Assembly: GCF_029774155.1 (NCBI RefSeq)
Contig: NZ_CP103833.1
Location: 496,001 to 560,000 of the forward strand
DNA length: 64,000 nt
Origin: Actinobacillus arthritidis
GTDB taxonomy: Bacteria; Pseudomonadota; Gammaproteobacteria; Enterobacterales; Pasteurellaceae
Reading direction: 5' to 3'
The notes below the pieces were generated by a model. That model had not been told where the DNA came from, did not search any database, and was given only the letters and a program-made list of their open reading frames with translations. Of this stretch, positions 20,284 through 30,426 are shown piece after piece. How positions within the stretch are numbered: position 1 is the stretch's first letter; every line of letters begins with the position of its first letter. The translations under genes were made by a program, and so were the position numbers.

Positions 20284-21894
20284 ATGTTAAGTCGTATTGA
20301 ACAAGAACTAGCACAATTAGGTATTACTAACGTCAAAGAGATTGTACGTAACCCAAGTTATGAGCAATTATTTGAAGAAGAGCTAAAACCTGAGTTAGAA
20401 GGCTTTGAAAAAGGTCGCCTAACAACTTCCGGTGCGGTAGCAGTAGATACAGGTATCTTCACAGGTCGTTCTCCGAAAGATAAATACATTGTATATGATG
20501 AAACATCAAAAGATAATGTTTGGTGGACATCAGATGCGGTAAAAAATGATAATAAACCAATGAGCCAAGCAACTTGGCAAAGTTTGAAAGAGATCGTCAC
20601 TCAAGAACTTTCAAATAAACGTCTATTTGTGGTTGATGCTTTCTGTGGGGCAAGTCCTAGCCACCGTGTTGCAGTACGTATTATTACTGAAGTGGCATGG
20701 CAAGCACACTTTGTAAAAAATATGTTTATTCGTCCAAGTGAAGCAGAATTAGCTAATTTCTCACCGGATTTTGTGGTAATGAATGGTTCAAAAGTAACTA
20801 ATCCGAACTGGAAAGAGCAAGGTCTAAATTCTGAAAACTTCGTTGCATTTAACCTTACTGAGAAAATCCAACTTATCGGTGGTACTTGGTACGGCGGTGA
20901 GATGAAAAAAGGCTTATTCTCTTTAATGAACTACTGGTTACCACTTAAAGGTGTGGCTTCAATGCACTGTTCTGCTAACGTGGGTAAAGATGGTGATGTT
21001 GCAGTATTCTTTGGTTTATCCGGTACAGGTAAAACAACACTTTCAACCGATCCAAAACGTAAATTAATCGGTGATGATGAACACGGTTGGGATGAGGAAG
21101 GCGTATTTAACTATGAAGGTGGTTGCTATGCAAAAACAATTCATCTTTCAGAAGAAAATGAACCGGATATTTACCGTGCAATCCGTCGTGATGCGTTATT
21201 AGAAAATGTAGTGGTACGTGAAGACGGTTCAGTAGACTTTGATGATAAATCAAAAACAGAAAATACTCGTGTATCTTACCCGATTTATCATATTGATAAC
21301 ATCGTTGAACCGGTATCAAAAGCAGGTCATGCGCAAAAAGTAATTTTCTTAACGGCTGACGCATTTGGTGTATTACCTCCGGTATCAAAATTAACGCCGG
21401 AACAAACCAAGTATTATTTCTTATCAGGTTTTACTGCAAAATTAGCTGGTACAGAGCGTGGTATTACTGAACCAACACCGACTTTCTCAGCGTGTTTCGG
21501 TGCGACTTTCTTATCACTTCACCCAACTAAATATGCTGAAGTGCTAGTAAAACGTATGGAAGCGACAGGTTCTCAAGCATACTTAGTCAATACAGGTTGG
21601 AACGGTACGGGTAAACGTATTTCTATCAAAGATACCCGCGGTATTATTGATGCGATCTTAGACGGTTCAATTGAAAAAGCTGAAACTAAAGAGTTACCAA
21701 TCTTTAATGTTGCAGTACCAACAGCATTACCGAACGTAGATCCAGCAATCCTTGATCCTCGTGATACTTATGCAGATAAAGCTCAATGGCAAGCTAAAGC
21801 GGAAGATTTAGCGAGTCGCTTTGTGAAAAACTTTGAAAAATATACAACTAATGATGAAGGTAAAGCATTAGTTGAGGCTGGTCCAAGACTCTAA
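20284..21894 (+). CDS. pckA: Phosphoenolpyruvate carboxykinase (ATP)
   Basis: Converts oxaloacetate and ATP to PEP and CO2; in anaerobic Pasteurellaceae it can run toward oxaloacetate as part of succinate formation. The 536-residue protein has [13 protein letters not shown], the kinase-1 loop [11 protein letters not shown] near residue 245, the metal loop [11 protein letters not shown], and [17 protein letters not shown]. The 253-bp upstream gap holds a possible -10 (TAGAAT, 20229-20234) and an ATGAGGTGAT ribosome site; no strong CRP or other site was seen. Confidence 0.97.
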   Translation: MLSRIEQELAQLGITNVKEIVRNPSYEQLFEEELKPELEGFEKGRLTTSGAVAVDTGIFTGRSPKDKYIVYDETSKDNVWWTSDAVKNDNKPMSQATWQSLKEIVTQELSNKRLFVVDAFCGASPSHRVAVRIITEVAWQAHFVKNMFIRPSEAELANFSPDFVVMNGSKVTNPNWKEQGLNSENFVAFNLTEKIQLIGGTWYGGEMKKGLFSLMNYWLPLKGVASMHCSANVGKDGDVAVFFGLSGTGKTTLSTDPKRKLIGDDEHGWDEEGVFNYEGGCYAKTIHLSEENEPDIYRAIRRDALLENVVVREDGSVDFDDKSKTENTRVSYPIYHIDNIVEPVSKAGHAQKVIFLTADAFGVLPPVSKLTPEQTKYYFLSGFTAKLAGTERGITEPTPTFSACFGATFLSLHPTKYAEVLVKRMEATGSQAYLVNTGWNGTGKRISIKDTRGIIDAILDGSIEKAETKELPIFNVAVPTALPNVDPAILDPRDTYADKAQWQAKAEDLASRFVKNFEKYTTNDEGKALVEAGPRL

Positions 21895-21918
21895 TATAAG
21901 TTCCAGTTGATATATGAT

Positions 21919-21950
21919 GTAAAGGGCTAAGTAATTAGCCCTTTATTTTT
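21919..21950 (+). terminator. Terminator of pckA
   Basis: TAAAGGGCTAA / TTAGCCCTTTA hairpin with a 4-base loop, followed by TTTTTG. Confidence 0.88.
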
Positions 21951-21994
21951 GACTTTTGATTAGATTTTCTTATGAATGTCATTAAATAAAAATA

Positions 21995-22020
21995 AACCCG
22001 AAATAACTTCGGGTTTTGTT
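21995..22020 (-). terminator. Terminator of the purR-dedA unit
   Basis: AACCCGAA / TTCGGGTT hairpin with a 5-base loop. On the minus strand it is followed by TATTTTTATTT. It lies 25 bp beyond the dedA stop. Confidence 0.75.
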
Positions 22021-22039
22021 GTTTTAAATTCTGTTGAAT

Positions 22040-22639
22040 TTATGCTTTCGCTTTTTTGGATTTACGCCATTTCCATATCAAATAAACAGCAATAACACCT
22101 AAACCAGCAAAAATAATATGTTGCCCATTTTTGACTTGTTCGTGTAGCCAATCAAGATTTTGTGCACCATAATCACCTAAATAGACCCAAATCGGTACAG
22201 AAATAATTGCGGCACAGAAGTCCACCAACACAAAGCGAGTATAGCTTACTCGGCGTGTAATTCCTGATACTAAATAAACGACCGCACGTAATCCCGGTAA
22301 AAAGCGAGCTAAAAATAATAGACGGTTGCCTTGTTTTTCAAAACGCTCTTGTACCATTTGATAACGTTCTTCCGTTACAATATTACGAATTAATGGAAAT
22401 TGACGGATTTTTTCCCCATAGATACGACCTAGCCAGTACATTGTACTATCGCCGATAAGTACGCCCAACATACTGACAACTAACATCCAATGCACATTGG
22501 TGTAACCTAATCCAGAGATAACGCCTCCAGACACAAGGGTAATATCTTCAGGAATTGGTACACCAAAACCACAAGCTAATAAAACTAAAAATACAGCCCA
22601 GTAGCCATAACTACTGAAAAAGCTGATTAAAAATTCCAT
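22040..22639 (-). CDS. DedA-family inner-membrane protein
   Basis: Membrane protein of 199 residues with about five hydrophobic segments. It has the DedA (SNARE-associated) motifs FGVPIPEDITLVSGG and FLARFLPGLRAVVYLVSG, where the Glu-Asp and Arg residues are those needed for transporter-like function. Relatives affect envelope homeostasis, undecaprenyl phosphate or phospholipid recycling and proton motive force. It starts 18 bp after purR and is probably cotranscribed. The lysine-rich tail is cytoplasmic. Confidence 0.92.
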   Translation of the reverse strand: MEFLISFFSSYGYWAVFLVLLACGFGVPIPEDITLVSGGVISGLGYTNVHWMLVVSMLGVLIGDSTMYWLGRIYGEKIRQFPLIRNIVTEERYQMVQERFEKQGNRLLFLARFLPGLRAVVYLVSGITRRVSYTRFVLVDFCAAIISVPIWVYLGDYGAQNLDWLHEQVKNGQHIIFAGLGVIAVYLIWKWRKSKKAKA

Positions 22640-22657
22640 TTTTACTCCTTAAAATAA

Positions 22658-23671
22658 CTATTTTTGATTTAAATTACGTACCGAACGGCGTAAAACAAGC
22701 TCAGGATGAAACTCAATAGTCTGTGGTTGATACAGAGTTTTATCCGTTTTAATACGTTCCAATAATAAATTCAATGCCGTTACACCTAAACGAGATTTAG
22801 ATTGATGAACAGTGGTTAATGGTGGCGAATAGAAACGTGATGAGTGAATATTATCATATCCTATGATAGAAATATCTTGCGGTACATATAATCCTCTTTC
22901 ACTTAATGCGGAAATCGCACCGAGTGCAATCGTATCACTAAAACAGAAAATTGCAGTAGGTAATTTTTCTAAACGTAAAAGATTATTGACTTGTTCAAAG
23001 CCACTTTCCGGTTCAAAATCGCCTTCAAAAATCCATTCGTCATGTACAGGTAAATTTGCTTCTTCCATTGCTTTTAAGAAACCTTCAAAACGTTCTTTAG
23101 CGGTAGTTTTGTTTAAATGGCCTGCAATAACACCGATTTTCTTATGCCCATTCTCTATCAAATGACGAGTAGCTAAATAACCACCTTCGTAGCTATTATC
23201 TAAAATACGATCACTATGTTCGTCGGTTTTTCCCCAATCCATTACGACCATAGGAATATTGGTACCGTTAAATAGTTCTAATGAATCTCGTGTGTATTCG
23301 GAGCACATAACTAAAACACCATCAACACGCTTTTTAATTAACATATCTAAATGGTTTTGAATTTTTTCCGGTTCATTTTGCGTATTACATAAGAAAAGGG
23401 AATAACCTTGCTGATAACAATGTTCTTCAACAGCTAATACAATCTCGGCAAAATAAGGTGCTTCACTTGTTGTGATAATCATACCGATTGATTTTGTTGT
23501 ATTCACTTTTAAGCTACGAGCTACAGCACTAGGAGAGTAATTTAATTGTTGTATGGCATCCCAAACGGATTTAGTGGTGTCTTCTGCTACAAAACGAGTT
23601 TTATTAATGACATGTGAAACGGTGGTGGTTGATACGCCGGCGAGTTTAGCAACGTCTTTAATTGTAGCCAT
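22658..23671 (-). CDS. purR: PurR, purine repressor
   Basis: LacI-family repressor of 337 residues. The N-terminal helix-turn-helix [25 protein letters not shown] and the hinge [13 protein letters not shown] are near-identical to E. coli PurR; the corepressor domain has [20 protein letters not shown] and GDFEPESG. With hypoxanthine or guanine it represses purine genes. A matching operator is present in this window in front of cvpA-purF. It is followed by dedA. Confidence 0.95.
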   Translation of the reverse strand: MATIKDVAKLAGVSTTTVSHVINKTRFVAEDTTKSVWDAIQQLNYSPSAVARSLKVNTTKSIGMIITTSEAPYFAEIVLAVEEHCYQQGYSLFLCNTQNEPEKIQNHLDMLIKKRVDGVLVMCSEYTRDSLELFNGTNIPMVVMDWGKTDEHSDRILDNSYEGGYLATRHLIENGHKKIGVIAGHLNKTTAKERFEGFLKAMEEANLPVHDEWIFEGDFEPESGFEQVNNLLRLEKLPTAIFCFSDTIALGAISALSERGLYVPQDISIIGYDNIHSSRFYSPPLTTVHQSKSRLGVTALNLLLERIKTDKTLYQPQTIEFHPELVLRRSVRNLNQK

Positions 23672-23864
23672 AATTTTGTTCTCTTTTGATATAAAAATAA
23701 ATCGTTATTATAGCCAAAATTACGCACTAAAAGGGGAATTTATTTTAATAAATATTTTAAAATAAATAGGTATTATAGATTAAGATATCGATAGATATAT
23801 AACGTAATTTAATTTGTAATCTTAGGAAGATTTTATTAACAAAATAATAAATGGAAAAATAAGA

Positions 23865-23950
23865 TGGTGCCTAGGGTCGGACTCGAACCGACACGTTTAT
23901 TCAACGGCGGATTTTGAATCCGTCGCGTCTACCAATTTCGCCACCCAGGC
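23865..23950 (-). tRNA. tRNA-Leu(CAA)
   Basis: Reads on the minus strand as a class II tRNA with a 7-bp acceptor stem (GCCTGGG/CCTAGGC), the D-arm GGCGAAATTGGTAGACGC, an anticodon loop TTCAAAA giving CAA, a variable arm and the T-loop GGTTCGAGTCC. The CCA end is encoded. It serves UUG codons. Confidence 0.97.
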
Positions 23951-24084
23951 AAGGATGAATTTAGTGAATTTCTCAGAACTGAGTATGGAGAGAATTATAG
24001 GAGAATTAGACCGCTTACGCAAGGAATAAAAAGCAAGCGAGTATTATTTGGCGTAAAAATCAACATTAATTTTTAGTATAAAGA

Positions 24085-24117
24085 CGAAGTTATTCACATA
24101 ATCTGTGGATAACTTCG
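24085..24117. promoter_or_regulatory. Hairpin formed by two inverted DnaA-box-like 9-mers
   Basis: CGAAGTTAT pairs with ATAACTTCG, and the stem continues through CACA/TGTG with one wobble around loop TAATC. The right arm contains TGTGGATAA (24104-24112), the complement of the perfect DnaA box TTATCCACA; the left arm has TTATTCACA (24090-24098), one mismatch. It lies 80 bp beyond the xseA stop in the 244-bp gap between xseA and tRNA-Leu. It could be a weak xseA terminator instead. Confidence 0.5.
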
Positions 24118-24194
24118 TGAACAACATTGCTTAAAAGTCGGTAACATTTTGATTTATCAAAAGAAAAATGAGTTTGGTTAAATTCGGTTGTATT

Positions 24195-25658
24195 TTAATC
24201 ACTCAATTCAATGATCTCACTCACTATTTTTCCTTGTGAAAGTCTAGTCGTGATTTGAGTGCCAATTTCAAGATTATTTGTGGAACACAAAATTTCTCCC
24301 TGAGCAGTCTGTGTGACAGAATAGCCTCTTGCTAGAATTTTCAGTGGGCTTAAGCCGTCTATTTTCGTACAAAGCTCTTGGAATTTTTGTTGTTCTTTCG
24401 TTAATTTCTTTTCAATCGCAAACTGAAGCTGTTGAGCTAATTGTGCATATTGCTGATTTTTCTTTTCTACATAGTGCGGTAATGGATTACGTTTTACTTG
24501 CTCAGTAATATGTTTCCACTGGTGTTGTTTTCGGATTAACGTTTGTTCTATCGCTTGAGTCAAACGATATTTTATCTGCTTTAATTGTATTTGTTGTTGC
24601 TGTAACTGACGCTGTGGGTGTTGATTAGTTAAGCGTAGTAACAATTGTTCGAGTTTTTGCTTTTCGGTCAAATAAGTTTTATGTATCGCACTGTCTAAAC
24701 GATAACTAAATTGAGCTAATCGTTGTTGTCGCATTTGTATTTGGCGAGCAGGATGCTGTGCATTTAAACGTAATTTTAAATGTTCGAATTGCGTTTGTTT
24801 ATCTGTCCACAAGCGGTCAAAAGCGAGACTTAATTTGTCAAATTGATGTTGTAACTGACGAATTAACTCTTGTTGATCTCGGCTAACCAATTCCGCTGCG
24901 GCAGAAGGGGTTGGAGCTCTTAGATCTGCGACAAAATCGGCAATCGTCACATCGGTTTCGTGTCCTACCGCACTAATAATCGGAATATCTGAACGGAAAA
25001 TGGCGTGAGCGACAGCTTCTTCATTAAAACACCATAAATCCTCCAGTGATCCACCGCCTCGTCCAACAATTAATACATCACATTCTCGGCGACGATTGGC
25101 TAAATCAATCGTATTTACAATATCTTGTATCGCTTCTTTACCTTGTACTAGCGTCGGATAAATAATAATAGCTAAGCTCGGATCACGGCGTTTCAGAATA
25201 TTTAGAATATCTTGTAATGCCGCACCGCTTGAAGAGGTAATAATACCGACTCGCTTAGCAAAAGGCGGAATGGCTTTTTTCTTTTCTTGTGCAAAAAGTC
25301 CTTCGGCGGCTAGTTTCATTTTTAATTGTTCAAATTGCTGTTGTAACAAACCGTCACCAGCAGGTTGCATACTTTCAATAATGATCTGATAGTCACCACG
25401 TGGCTCATATAAACTGACGCTGGCACGTACCAGTACTTGCATGCCATTTTGTGGGCGAAAAGTGACGCGTTGGTTTTTCATTCTAAACATTGCACCACGC
25501 ACTTGGGCATTTTCGTCTTTAAGCGTAAGATACCAATGTCCTGAAACAGGTTGGCTAAAATTGGAAATTTCACCGGTTAGCCAAACTTGGCCTAATTCCA
25601 TTTCAAGTAAATTGCGTACTGAATAGTTAAGTTGCGTGATAGTAAGAATATTGTTCAT
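24195..25658 (-). CDS. xseA: Exonuclease VII large subunit
   Basis: Catalytic subunit (487 residues) of the single-strand nuclease ExoVII. It has an N-terminal OB fold ([22 protein letters not shown]), the catalytic core with [19 protein letters not shown] [29 protein letters not shown] and [17 protein letters not shown], then a long Gln-rich coiled coil with imperfect repeats ([35 protein letters not shown]), and the RGYSVT end. XseB is encoded 9 kb away. Confidence 0.96.
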   Translation of the reverse strand: MNNILTITQLNYSVRNLLEMELGQVWLTGEISNFSQPVSGHWYLTLKDENAQVRGAMFRMKNQRVTFRPQNGMQVLVRASVSLYEPRGDYQIIIESMQPAGDGLLQQQFEQLKMKLAAEGLFAQEKKKAIPPFAKRVGIITSSSGAALQDILNILKRRDPSLAIIIYPTLVQGKEAIQDIVNTIDLANRRRECDVLIVGRGGGSLEDLWCFNEEAVAHAIFRSDIPIISAVGHETDVTIADFVADLRAPTPSAAAELVSRDQQELIRQLQHQFDKLSLAFDRLWTDKQTQFEHLKLRLNAQHPARQIQMRQQRLAQFSYRLDSAIHKTYLTEKQKLEQLLLRLTNQHPQRQLQQQQIQLKQIKYRLTQAIEQTLIRKQHQWKHITEQVKRNPLPHYVEKKNQQYAQLAQQLQFAIEKKLTKEQQKFQELCTKIDGLSPLKILARGYSVTQTAQGEILCSTNNLEIGTQITTRLSQGKIVSEIIELSD

Positions 25659-25751
25659 ATCTAGAAAGTTGCCGAGTTTTTTTGGGAAAGTTTACTGGTA
25701 AAAGAAGATAAGGTGCAAGCGGTAAATTTTCATTTATTTTTTGCAGATACG

Positions 25752-25778
25752 AAAAAGCCCTCGATATTATCGAGGGCT
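25752..25778 (-). terminator. Terminator after tRNA-fMet
   Basis: AGCCCTCGATA / TATCGAGGGCT hairpin just downstream of the tRNA 3' end on the minus strand, followed there by TTTTT. Confidence 0.9.
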
Positions 25779-25786
25779 AGGAATTC

Positions 25787-25863
<77 letters not shown>

Positions 25864-26076
25864 TCTGTATGTGGTGTATAATACTCGGTTTTAGCCGCAT
25901 TGCAAGCATAATTTCTGGAAATGAGTTTATTTGACTGAATTTGAAACAGAAATAGTATAAAGTATCACAAATTAAGGCTATGTAAAGGATAAAAATTTAG
26001 TATCGTTTTAATCTGAATTTTGATACGCTAGTCTCTTTTCTATCAATCTTTAATCAATCATTACTTAAGGTCTTTT

Positions 26077-27174
26077 ATGAATTGGAAAGCATATAAAACG
26101 TGGGCAAAAGTCACAGCGGTTGCACTTTTAGTTGCAAGTTGTTCTTCAGATAAAGTCAACAAAGGGCAGAGTGATTATCAAGCCGAACATGCTAAGTTTG
26201 GTGCGGTGTATAAAGGTCGTCAATATATTTCGCATAATTTTGTCAGCACTCCGACAGTAGCGGCAAATGGCTCTATTGTTAATTTCCAAGACTTTTTAAA
26301 ACAATTAAATAATGTACGTGCGTATGCTGATGGTATTACTGGGCGTTATGCAGGTACTTACGGTAAAGTGTCATCTTGGATTGCTTCAGGTGGTAAGGTA
26401 TCAGATTTAGCTCGTTACAATATTCATGCACTACAAATGCGTGGCGAAGACGGTTTCCAAAATGTGTTAATGACCGGTTATTATTCTCCGGTTATTCACG
26501 CACGACGTACACCACAAGGTCAATATCAGCATCCGATTTATGCGATGCCAAGTCAGAAACGTTTTACCCGTTCACAAATTTATGACGGTGCATTAGAAGG
26601 TAAAGGTTTAGAACTGGCTTACAGCGATTCAATGTTAGATAACTTCTTACTTGGCGTGCAGGGGAGCGGTTATGTGGATTTTGGTGACGGTCGTTTAAAT
26701 TATTTTGCGTATGCCGGTCAAAATGGCTTTAAATATGCGAGTGTTGGTCGTTTGTTAGTTGAAGACGGTGAAATTCCAAAAGAGAAGATGTCTATTCAAG
26801 CGATTCGTGAATGGGGAGAGCGTAATCCAAATCGTGTACAAGGGTTATTAGAACGTAACCCGTCTTATGTTTTCTTTAAAAATGATCCGACTGGTCAAGT
26901 AAAAGGTTCGGCAGGCGTACCGTTAGTCGCATTAGCGTCAGTTGCTTCAGATAAAAGTCTTGTGCCGTCAGGCGGCGTGTTATTGGTTGAAACGCCATTA
27001 ATCGATCGTGCCGGTAACTGGACAGGTAAACACGAATTACGTTTAATGGTAGCATTAGATGTTGGCGGTGCGGTAAAAGGTCATCACTTTGACTTATACC
27101 AAGGTATCGGTGATGAGGCAGGTCATAAAGCCGGCTTAATGAAGCACTACGGACGTGTTTGGGTATTAAATTAA
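26077..27174 (+). CDS. mltA: Membrane-bound lytic murein transglycosylase A
   Basis: Lipoprotein of 365 residues that cleaves peptidoglycan to 1,6-anhydro products at the outer membrane. The lipobox LVASC gives lipidated Cys22. The MltA domain includes VLMTGYYSPVIHARRTPQG and the C-terminal 3D domain with DVGGAVKGHHFDLYQG and the catalytic Asp, ending HYGRVWVLN. The start ATG at 26077 follows a TAAGG-type ribosome site. It stands alone and is followed by an uptake-type hairpin. Confidence 0.94.
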   Translation: MNWKAYKTWAKVTAVALLVASCSSDKVNKGQSDYQAEHAKFGAVYKGRQYISHNFVSTPTVAANGSIVNFQDFLKQLNNVRAYADGITGRYAGTYGKVSSWIASGGKVSDLARYNIHALQMRGEDGFQNVLMTGYYSPVIHARRTPQGQYQHPIYAMPSQKRFTRSQIYDGALEGKGLELAYSDSMLDNFLLGVQGSGYVDFGDGRLNYFAYAGQNGFKYASVGRLLVEDGEIPKEKMSIQAIREWGERNPNRVQGLLERNPSYVFFKNDPTGQVKGSAGVPLVALASVASDKSLVPSGGVLLVETPLIDRAGNWTGKHELRLMVALDVGGAVKGHHFDLYQGIGDEAGHKAGLMKHYGRVWVLN

Positions 27175-27190
27175 TTTTCGACATAAGTAA

Positions 27191-27250
27191 TAAGCGGTTT
27201 GGTTTGCCAAGTTTGTTGTAAATAACATAGCAAAACAGACCGCTTATTTT
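27191..27250. terminator. Bidirectional terminator between mltA and the CGSCGGC protein gene
   Basis: TAAGCGGT pairs with ACCGCTTA, and the stem extends through GTTTGC/GCAAAAC with mismatches, followed by TTTTTT. It contains partial uptake words. Confidence 0.7.
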
Positions 27251-27586
27251 TTAGATACAACCACCGCAAGAACCGCAACGCCAATCCTCTTTATTTACCG
27301 CTTGATAAAAATAGCGAATAATTTCTTCTTCTAATGGCACATCTTGTTCGATAAACCAATCACTTAACCATTCAATATTTTCCACAATCCAATCGTCTTC
27401 ATCCAAGCCTTCTAAGTAAAGCTCATCATCCGGATCTATATAGTTATAAATCCCTTTGGTACCCATATCTTTATCTTGACGTGCTTTGGGTAGAGCAAGT
27501 TCTCTACCATTATAATGAATAATCCAATGACCTAGGCACATAACTTGTTGTTTACGGCTCCAAGCGACAGTAAAAGGGTTTGACAT
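27251..27586 (-). CDS. Hypothetical protein with a C-terminal CGSCGGC tail
   Basis: Not recognised. Using the ATG at 27586 the protein has 111 residues: MSNPFTVAWSRKQQVMCLGH, then GRELALPKARQDKDMGTKG, a strongly acidic middle (DPDDELYLEGLDEDDW) and a Cys-rich end DWRCGSCGGCI that could bind a metal. The open frame extends 43 codons further, but that extension overlaps the terminator of cmoB and looks non-coding, so the shorter start is chosen. It lies downstream of cmoB, behind a terminator. No membrane segment or signal peptide. Confidence 0.75.
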   Translation of the reverse strand: MSNPFTVAWSRKQQVMCLGHWIIHYNGRELALPKARQDKDMGTKGIYNYIDPDDELYLEGLDEDDWIVENIEWLSDWFIEQDVPLEEEIIRYFYQAVNKEDWRCGSCGGCI

Positions 27587-27690
27587 AATTTGTACTCCAT
27601 TCGTTTTTGTAAATTCTAAAACTGACGGAAATAGGGGGATATACAACAAATGGGGTAAATGAGATCGAATTTGATTTAGTTCAAAAGATA

Positions 27691-27712
27691 AAGCTCCAAT
27701 AATTTGGAGCTT
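27691..27712 (-). terminator. Terminator of cmoB
   Basis: AAGCTCCAA / TTGGAGCTT hairpin with loop TAAT, 17 bp after the cmoB stop, followed on the minus strand by TATCTTTT. Confidence 0.7.
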
Positions 27713-27728
27713 CACAGGGGATTTTAAT

Positions 27729-28691
27729 TTAGGCGTTGGCTAAAATTACCGCACGTTTCGGTGCAGGATAGCCTTCAATCGTTTTACTATGATCATTTGG
27801 ATCGAGGAAATCGACCAAACTTTCATTTTCTAACCAGTCCGTTTTACGTTGTTCTTCAAGTGTGGTAACGGCTTGATCAACACAACGCACATTTTTGAAA
27901 CCAACTTTTTCCAGCCAGTTAATCAGGCAATCTATTGACGGAATAAAATAAACGTTTTTCATCTTTGCATAACGATCAGCTGGCACAAGACAAGTATTTA
28001 CATCGCCATCAATCACTAGCGTTTCTAATACCAATTCACCGCCTTTCACCAGTTGTGCTTTAAGTCGCGAAAGATGATCTAACGGCGATTTACGGTGATA
28101 AAGCACACCCATTGAGAACACCGTATCAAAAGCGACTAATGCTTGCATTTGCTCAATCCCAAGTGGGATTAAATTCGCACGGCGGTCATTGCCGAGTAAT
28201 TTACGAACCACTTCAAATTGGCAAAGAAATAATTCGGTTGGATCAATCCCAACGACCATTTTTGCCCCTTCTCCGACCATACGCCACATATGGTAACCGC
28301 TACCACAACCGACATCTAAAATAGTACGGTCTTTCAGCGGAGCAAGGTGCGGAAGGACACGATCCCATTTAAAATCAGAACGCCATTCGGTATCAATATG
28401 GATGCCATGCAAATGATAAGGGCCTTTACGCCAAGGCATCAGCTGTTTTAAATGATGCGTAAGCTGTTTGGTTTTACCAACGGAAAGCGGTGCGTGCGGA
28501 ATAGATTCCACCTTATCTTTCAAATTAATATAAGCGGTCGAATTTGGCATAAAATCGATAATTTTTGCCCATTTGGCATAATCACCGTGCGTAGTTTTTT
28601 CCCATTGTTTTAATTGTAAAGGCAAGGTTTCCAGCCAAGCAGAAAGATTCGTTGTAGCGATTTGTTGATAAAAAGGACGAAAGTCAATCAT
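27729..28691 (-). CDS. cmoB: tRNA U34 carboxymethyltransferase CmoB
   Basis: Transfers the carboxymethyl group of carboxy-SAM to 5-hydroxyuridine at the wobble position of tRNA. The Rossmann motif [13 protein letters not shown] near residue 125 and the segments [21 protein letters not shown] ([19 protein letters not shown] split around residue 100) and [13 protein letters not shown] are characteristic, as is the 320-residue length. CmoA, which makes the cofactor, is not in this window; in E. coli the two are adjacent. Confidence 0.95.
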   Translation of the reverse strand: MIDFRPFYQQIATTNLSAWLETLPLQLKQWEKTTHGDYAKWAKIIDFMPNSTAYINLKDKVESIPHAPLSVGKTKQLTHHLKQLMPWRKGPYHLHGIHIDTEWRSDFKWDRVLPHLAPLKDRTILDVGCGSGYHMWRMVGEGAKMVVGIDPTELFLCQFEVVRKLLGNDRRANLIPLGIEQMQALVAFDTVFSMGVLYHRKSPLDHLSRLKAQLVKGGELVLETLVIDGDVNTCLVPADRYAKMKNVYFIPSIDCLINWLEKVGFKNVRCVDQAVTTLEEQRKTDWLENESLVDFLDPNDHSKTIEGYPAPKRAVILANA

Positions 28692-28847
28692 AGCAATTTT
28701 TTGTCAGTAAAAATAAAGCTGACATTCTAGCAAAATTTGCAAAAAAATCTAAAAATTTAACCGCTTGATTTAGATAGTAAATTTGAGATGGATTGGATTA
28801 CTTGGTTCTAAGTTATATAAAGTTAAGTTCAAACATTTGTAATTGTG

Positions 28848-28878
28848 TAAAAGAGGAATGTTCATACATCCTCTTTTA
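28848..28878 (-). terminator. Terminator of kdkA
   Basis: AAAAGAGGA / TCCTCTTTT hairpin with a short loop, just beyond the kdkA stop. Confidence 0.75.
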
Positions 28879-28883
28879 GTATT

Positions 28884-29588
28884 TTACTTTTGATATCCGC
28901 TTAATAATGCTTGCCAATTTTGTTCACTAAATCGAATATTTAAGCGTATTTGCTCTTTTTTAAAGGAGCGTAGCAAACGGGCTAAGTTTTCCGATTTCCA
29001 ATCATTAGTTTGTGAAATACCACATTTATCGAAATCAATTAAGAAAAATTGACCGCTTGTTGGCTCAAGCAAAATATTATGGATATTCAAATCCGAATGA
29101 TGTACTTGATGATCGTGTAATTGGCGAATCAGTTTACCGATTTGCTGATATTGCGTGTCAGAAAGCGTGTGAGTTTGGAGATATTTACTCAAATCTTGCG
29201 TTCCTTCAATTTTTTCCAGCATGATGTCAGCACGATACCAACAACAGTTTTTTTCTACTTTTAATGCAACAGGGCGGGGGACGGGTAAATGCCATTCGTG
29301 CAATTTTTCCAATAAGGAAAATTCTTGAAACGCTCGGGTGTTTTCCAACCCATTAAATAGATACTGATCTTTGACGATTTTACCGAACAGCCCACCTCGA
29401 TAGTAATGACGAAGCACCACATTTACACCCAGTTCGGCTTGTGTGTTTAGAAACCAAGTAATGCCTCTGCCTTTGGATGAACCCAACAAGCGGTCTGAAT
29501 CGGCAAAATATTTGCAATTAAGTAGCGTTTTTAAAGTTTCTATTTGTGAATGTGGCACAAGATGAGTATTAAAATGGTAAAAAGTCAT
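28884..29588 (-). CDS. kdkA: 3-deoxy-D-manno-octulosonic acid (Kdo) kinase
   Basis: Phosphorylates the single Kdo of the lipid A core at O-4, the arrangement found in Haemophilus and its relatives. The 234-residue protein has the kinase-like catalytic loop HHSDLNIHNILLE with the catalytic Asp, then FFLIDFDKCG as the metal site, and the N-terminal GRGITWF and YRGGLFGKIV segments typical of KdkA. It stands alone, divergent from folE across 100 bp. Confidence 0.92.
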   Translation of the reverse strand: MTFYHFNTHLVPHSQIETLKTLLNCKYFADSDRLLGSSKGRGITWFLNTQAELGVNVVLRHYYRGGLFGKIVKDQYLFNGLENTRAFQEFSLLEKLHEWHLPVPRPVALKVEKNCCWYRADIMLEKIEGTQDLSKYLQTHTLSDTQYQQIGKLIRQLHDHQVHHSDLNIHNILLEPTSGQFFLIDFDKCGISQTNDWKSENLARLLRSFKKEQIRLNIRFSEQNWQALLSGYQK

Positions 29589-29688
29589 ATGATTTATTGG
29601 AATGAGTTATTATTGAGATAAATTTTAGTGCTATTTTTTTTGATGTCAATTTGTTAAAATTTCAGCCTTAATTTTTAGAGGATCCCCA

Positions 29689-30345
29689 ATGAGTATTATC
29701 TCCGCAGAAGCCCAAAAAGTGCGTGAAGCCTTAATTGCGAAAGGCATTGAAACCCCAACCATTCAATTAACTAAAGATAAAGATTCCCGTCGAGCAGAAA
29801 TTCAACAGCATATGCGTTCGGTGTTGGAATTACTTGGTTTAGATTTACAAGATGATAGTTTGGAAGAGACCCCGCACCGCTTAGCGAAGATGTATGTGGA
29901 TGAAATTTTTAGCGGTTTGGATTATGCGACTTTTCCTAAAATAACCAATATTGAAAATCGTATGAAAGTTAGTGAAATGGTGTTGGTGGATGAGATTACT
30001 CTGACTTCCACTTGTGAACACCATTTTGTCACAATTGATGGTAAAGTGGCGGTAGCGTATTACCCGAAAAAATGGGTGATTGGTTTATCTAAAATTAATC
30101 GTGTCGTACAATTTTTTGCACAACGTCCTCAAGTGCAAGAGCGTTTTACCGAACAAATTTTGACTGCGTTCCAAACGATTTTAGAAACCGAAGATGTGGC
30201 GGTTTTTGTTAAAGCAACGCATTTTTGTGTGAAATGCCGTGGCGTTAAGGATACCAATAGTTATACGGTGACTTCCGCATTCGGTGGTGTTTTCTTGGAA
30301 GATCGAGAAACGCGTAAAGAATTTTTAAATTTAATCAATAAATAA
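29689..30345 (+). CDS. folE: GTP cyclohydrolase I
   Basis: First enzyme of folate synthesis, turning GTP into dihydroneopterin triphosphate. The 218-residue protein has the zinc ligands in [14 protein letters not shown] (Cys, His) and [15 protein letters not shown] (second Cys), the [14 protein letters not shown] core, and [14 protein letters not shown] near the N-terminus. GAGGATCCCC precedes the ATG. FolA (51 kb) acts later in the same pathway. Confidence 0.96.
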   Translation: MSIISAEAQKVREALIAKGIETPTIQLTKDKDSRRAEIQQHMRSVLELLGLDLQDDSLEETPHRLAKMYVDEIFSGLDYATFPKITNIENRMKVSEMVLVDEITLTSTCEHHFVTIDGKVAVAYYPKKWVIGLSKINRVVQFFAQRPQVQERFTEQILTAFQTILETEDVAVFVKATHFCVKCRGVKDTNSYTVTSAFGGVFLEDRETRKEFLNLINK

Positions 30346-30347
30346 TC

Positions 30348-30369
30348 AGGTGGGCGAAAGCCCACTTTT
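30348..30369 (+). terminator. Terminator of folE
   Basis: GTGGGC / GCCCAC stem with a GAAA tetraloop followed by TTTTG, starting just after the folE stop. Confidence 0.8.
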
Positions 30370-30426
30370 GCTATATGAAGCAATAAAGATCGTAACAAGC
30401 GGTCAGAAATAAGAGAAATTTTACAA

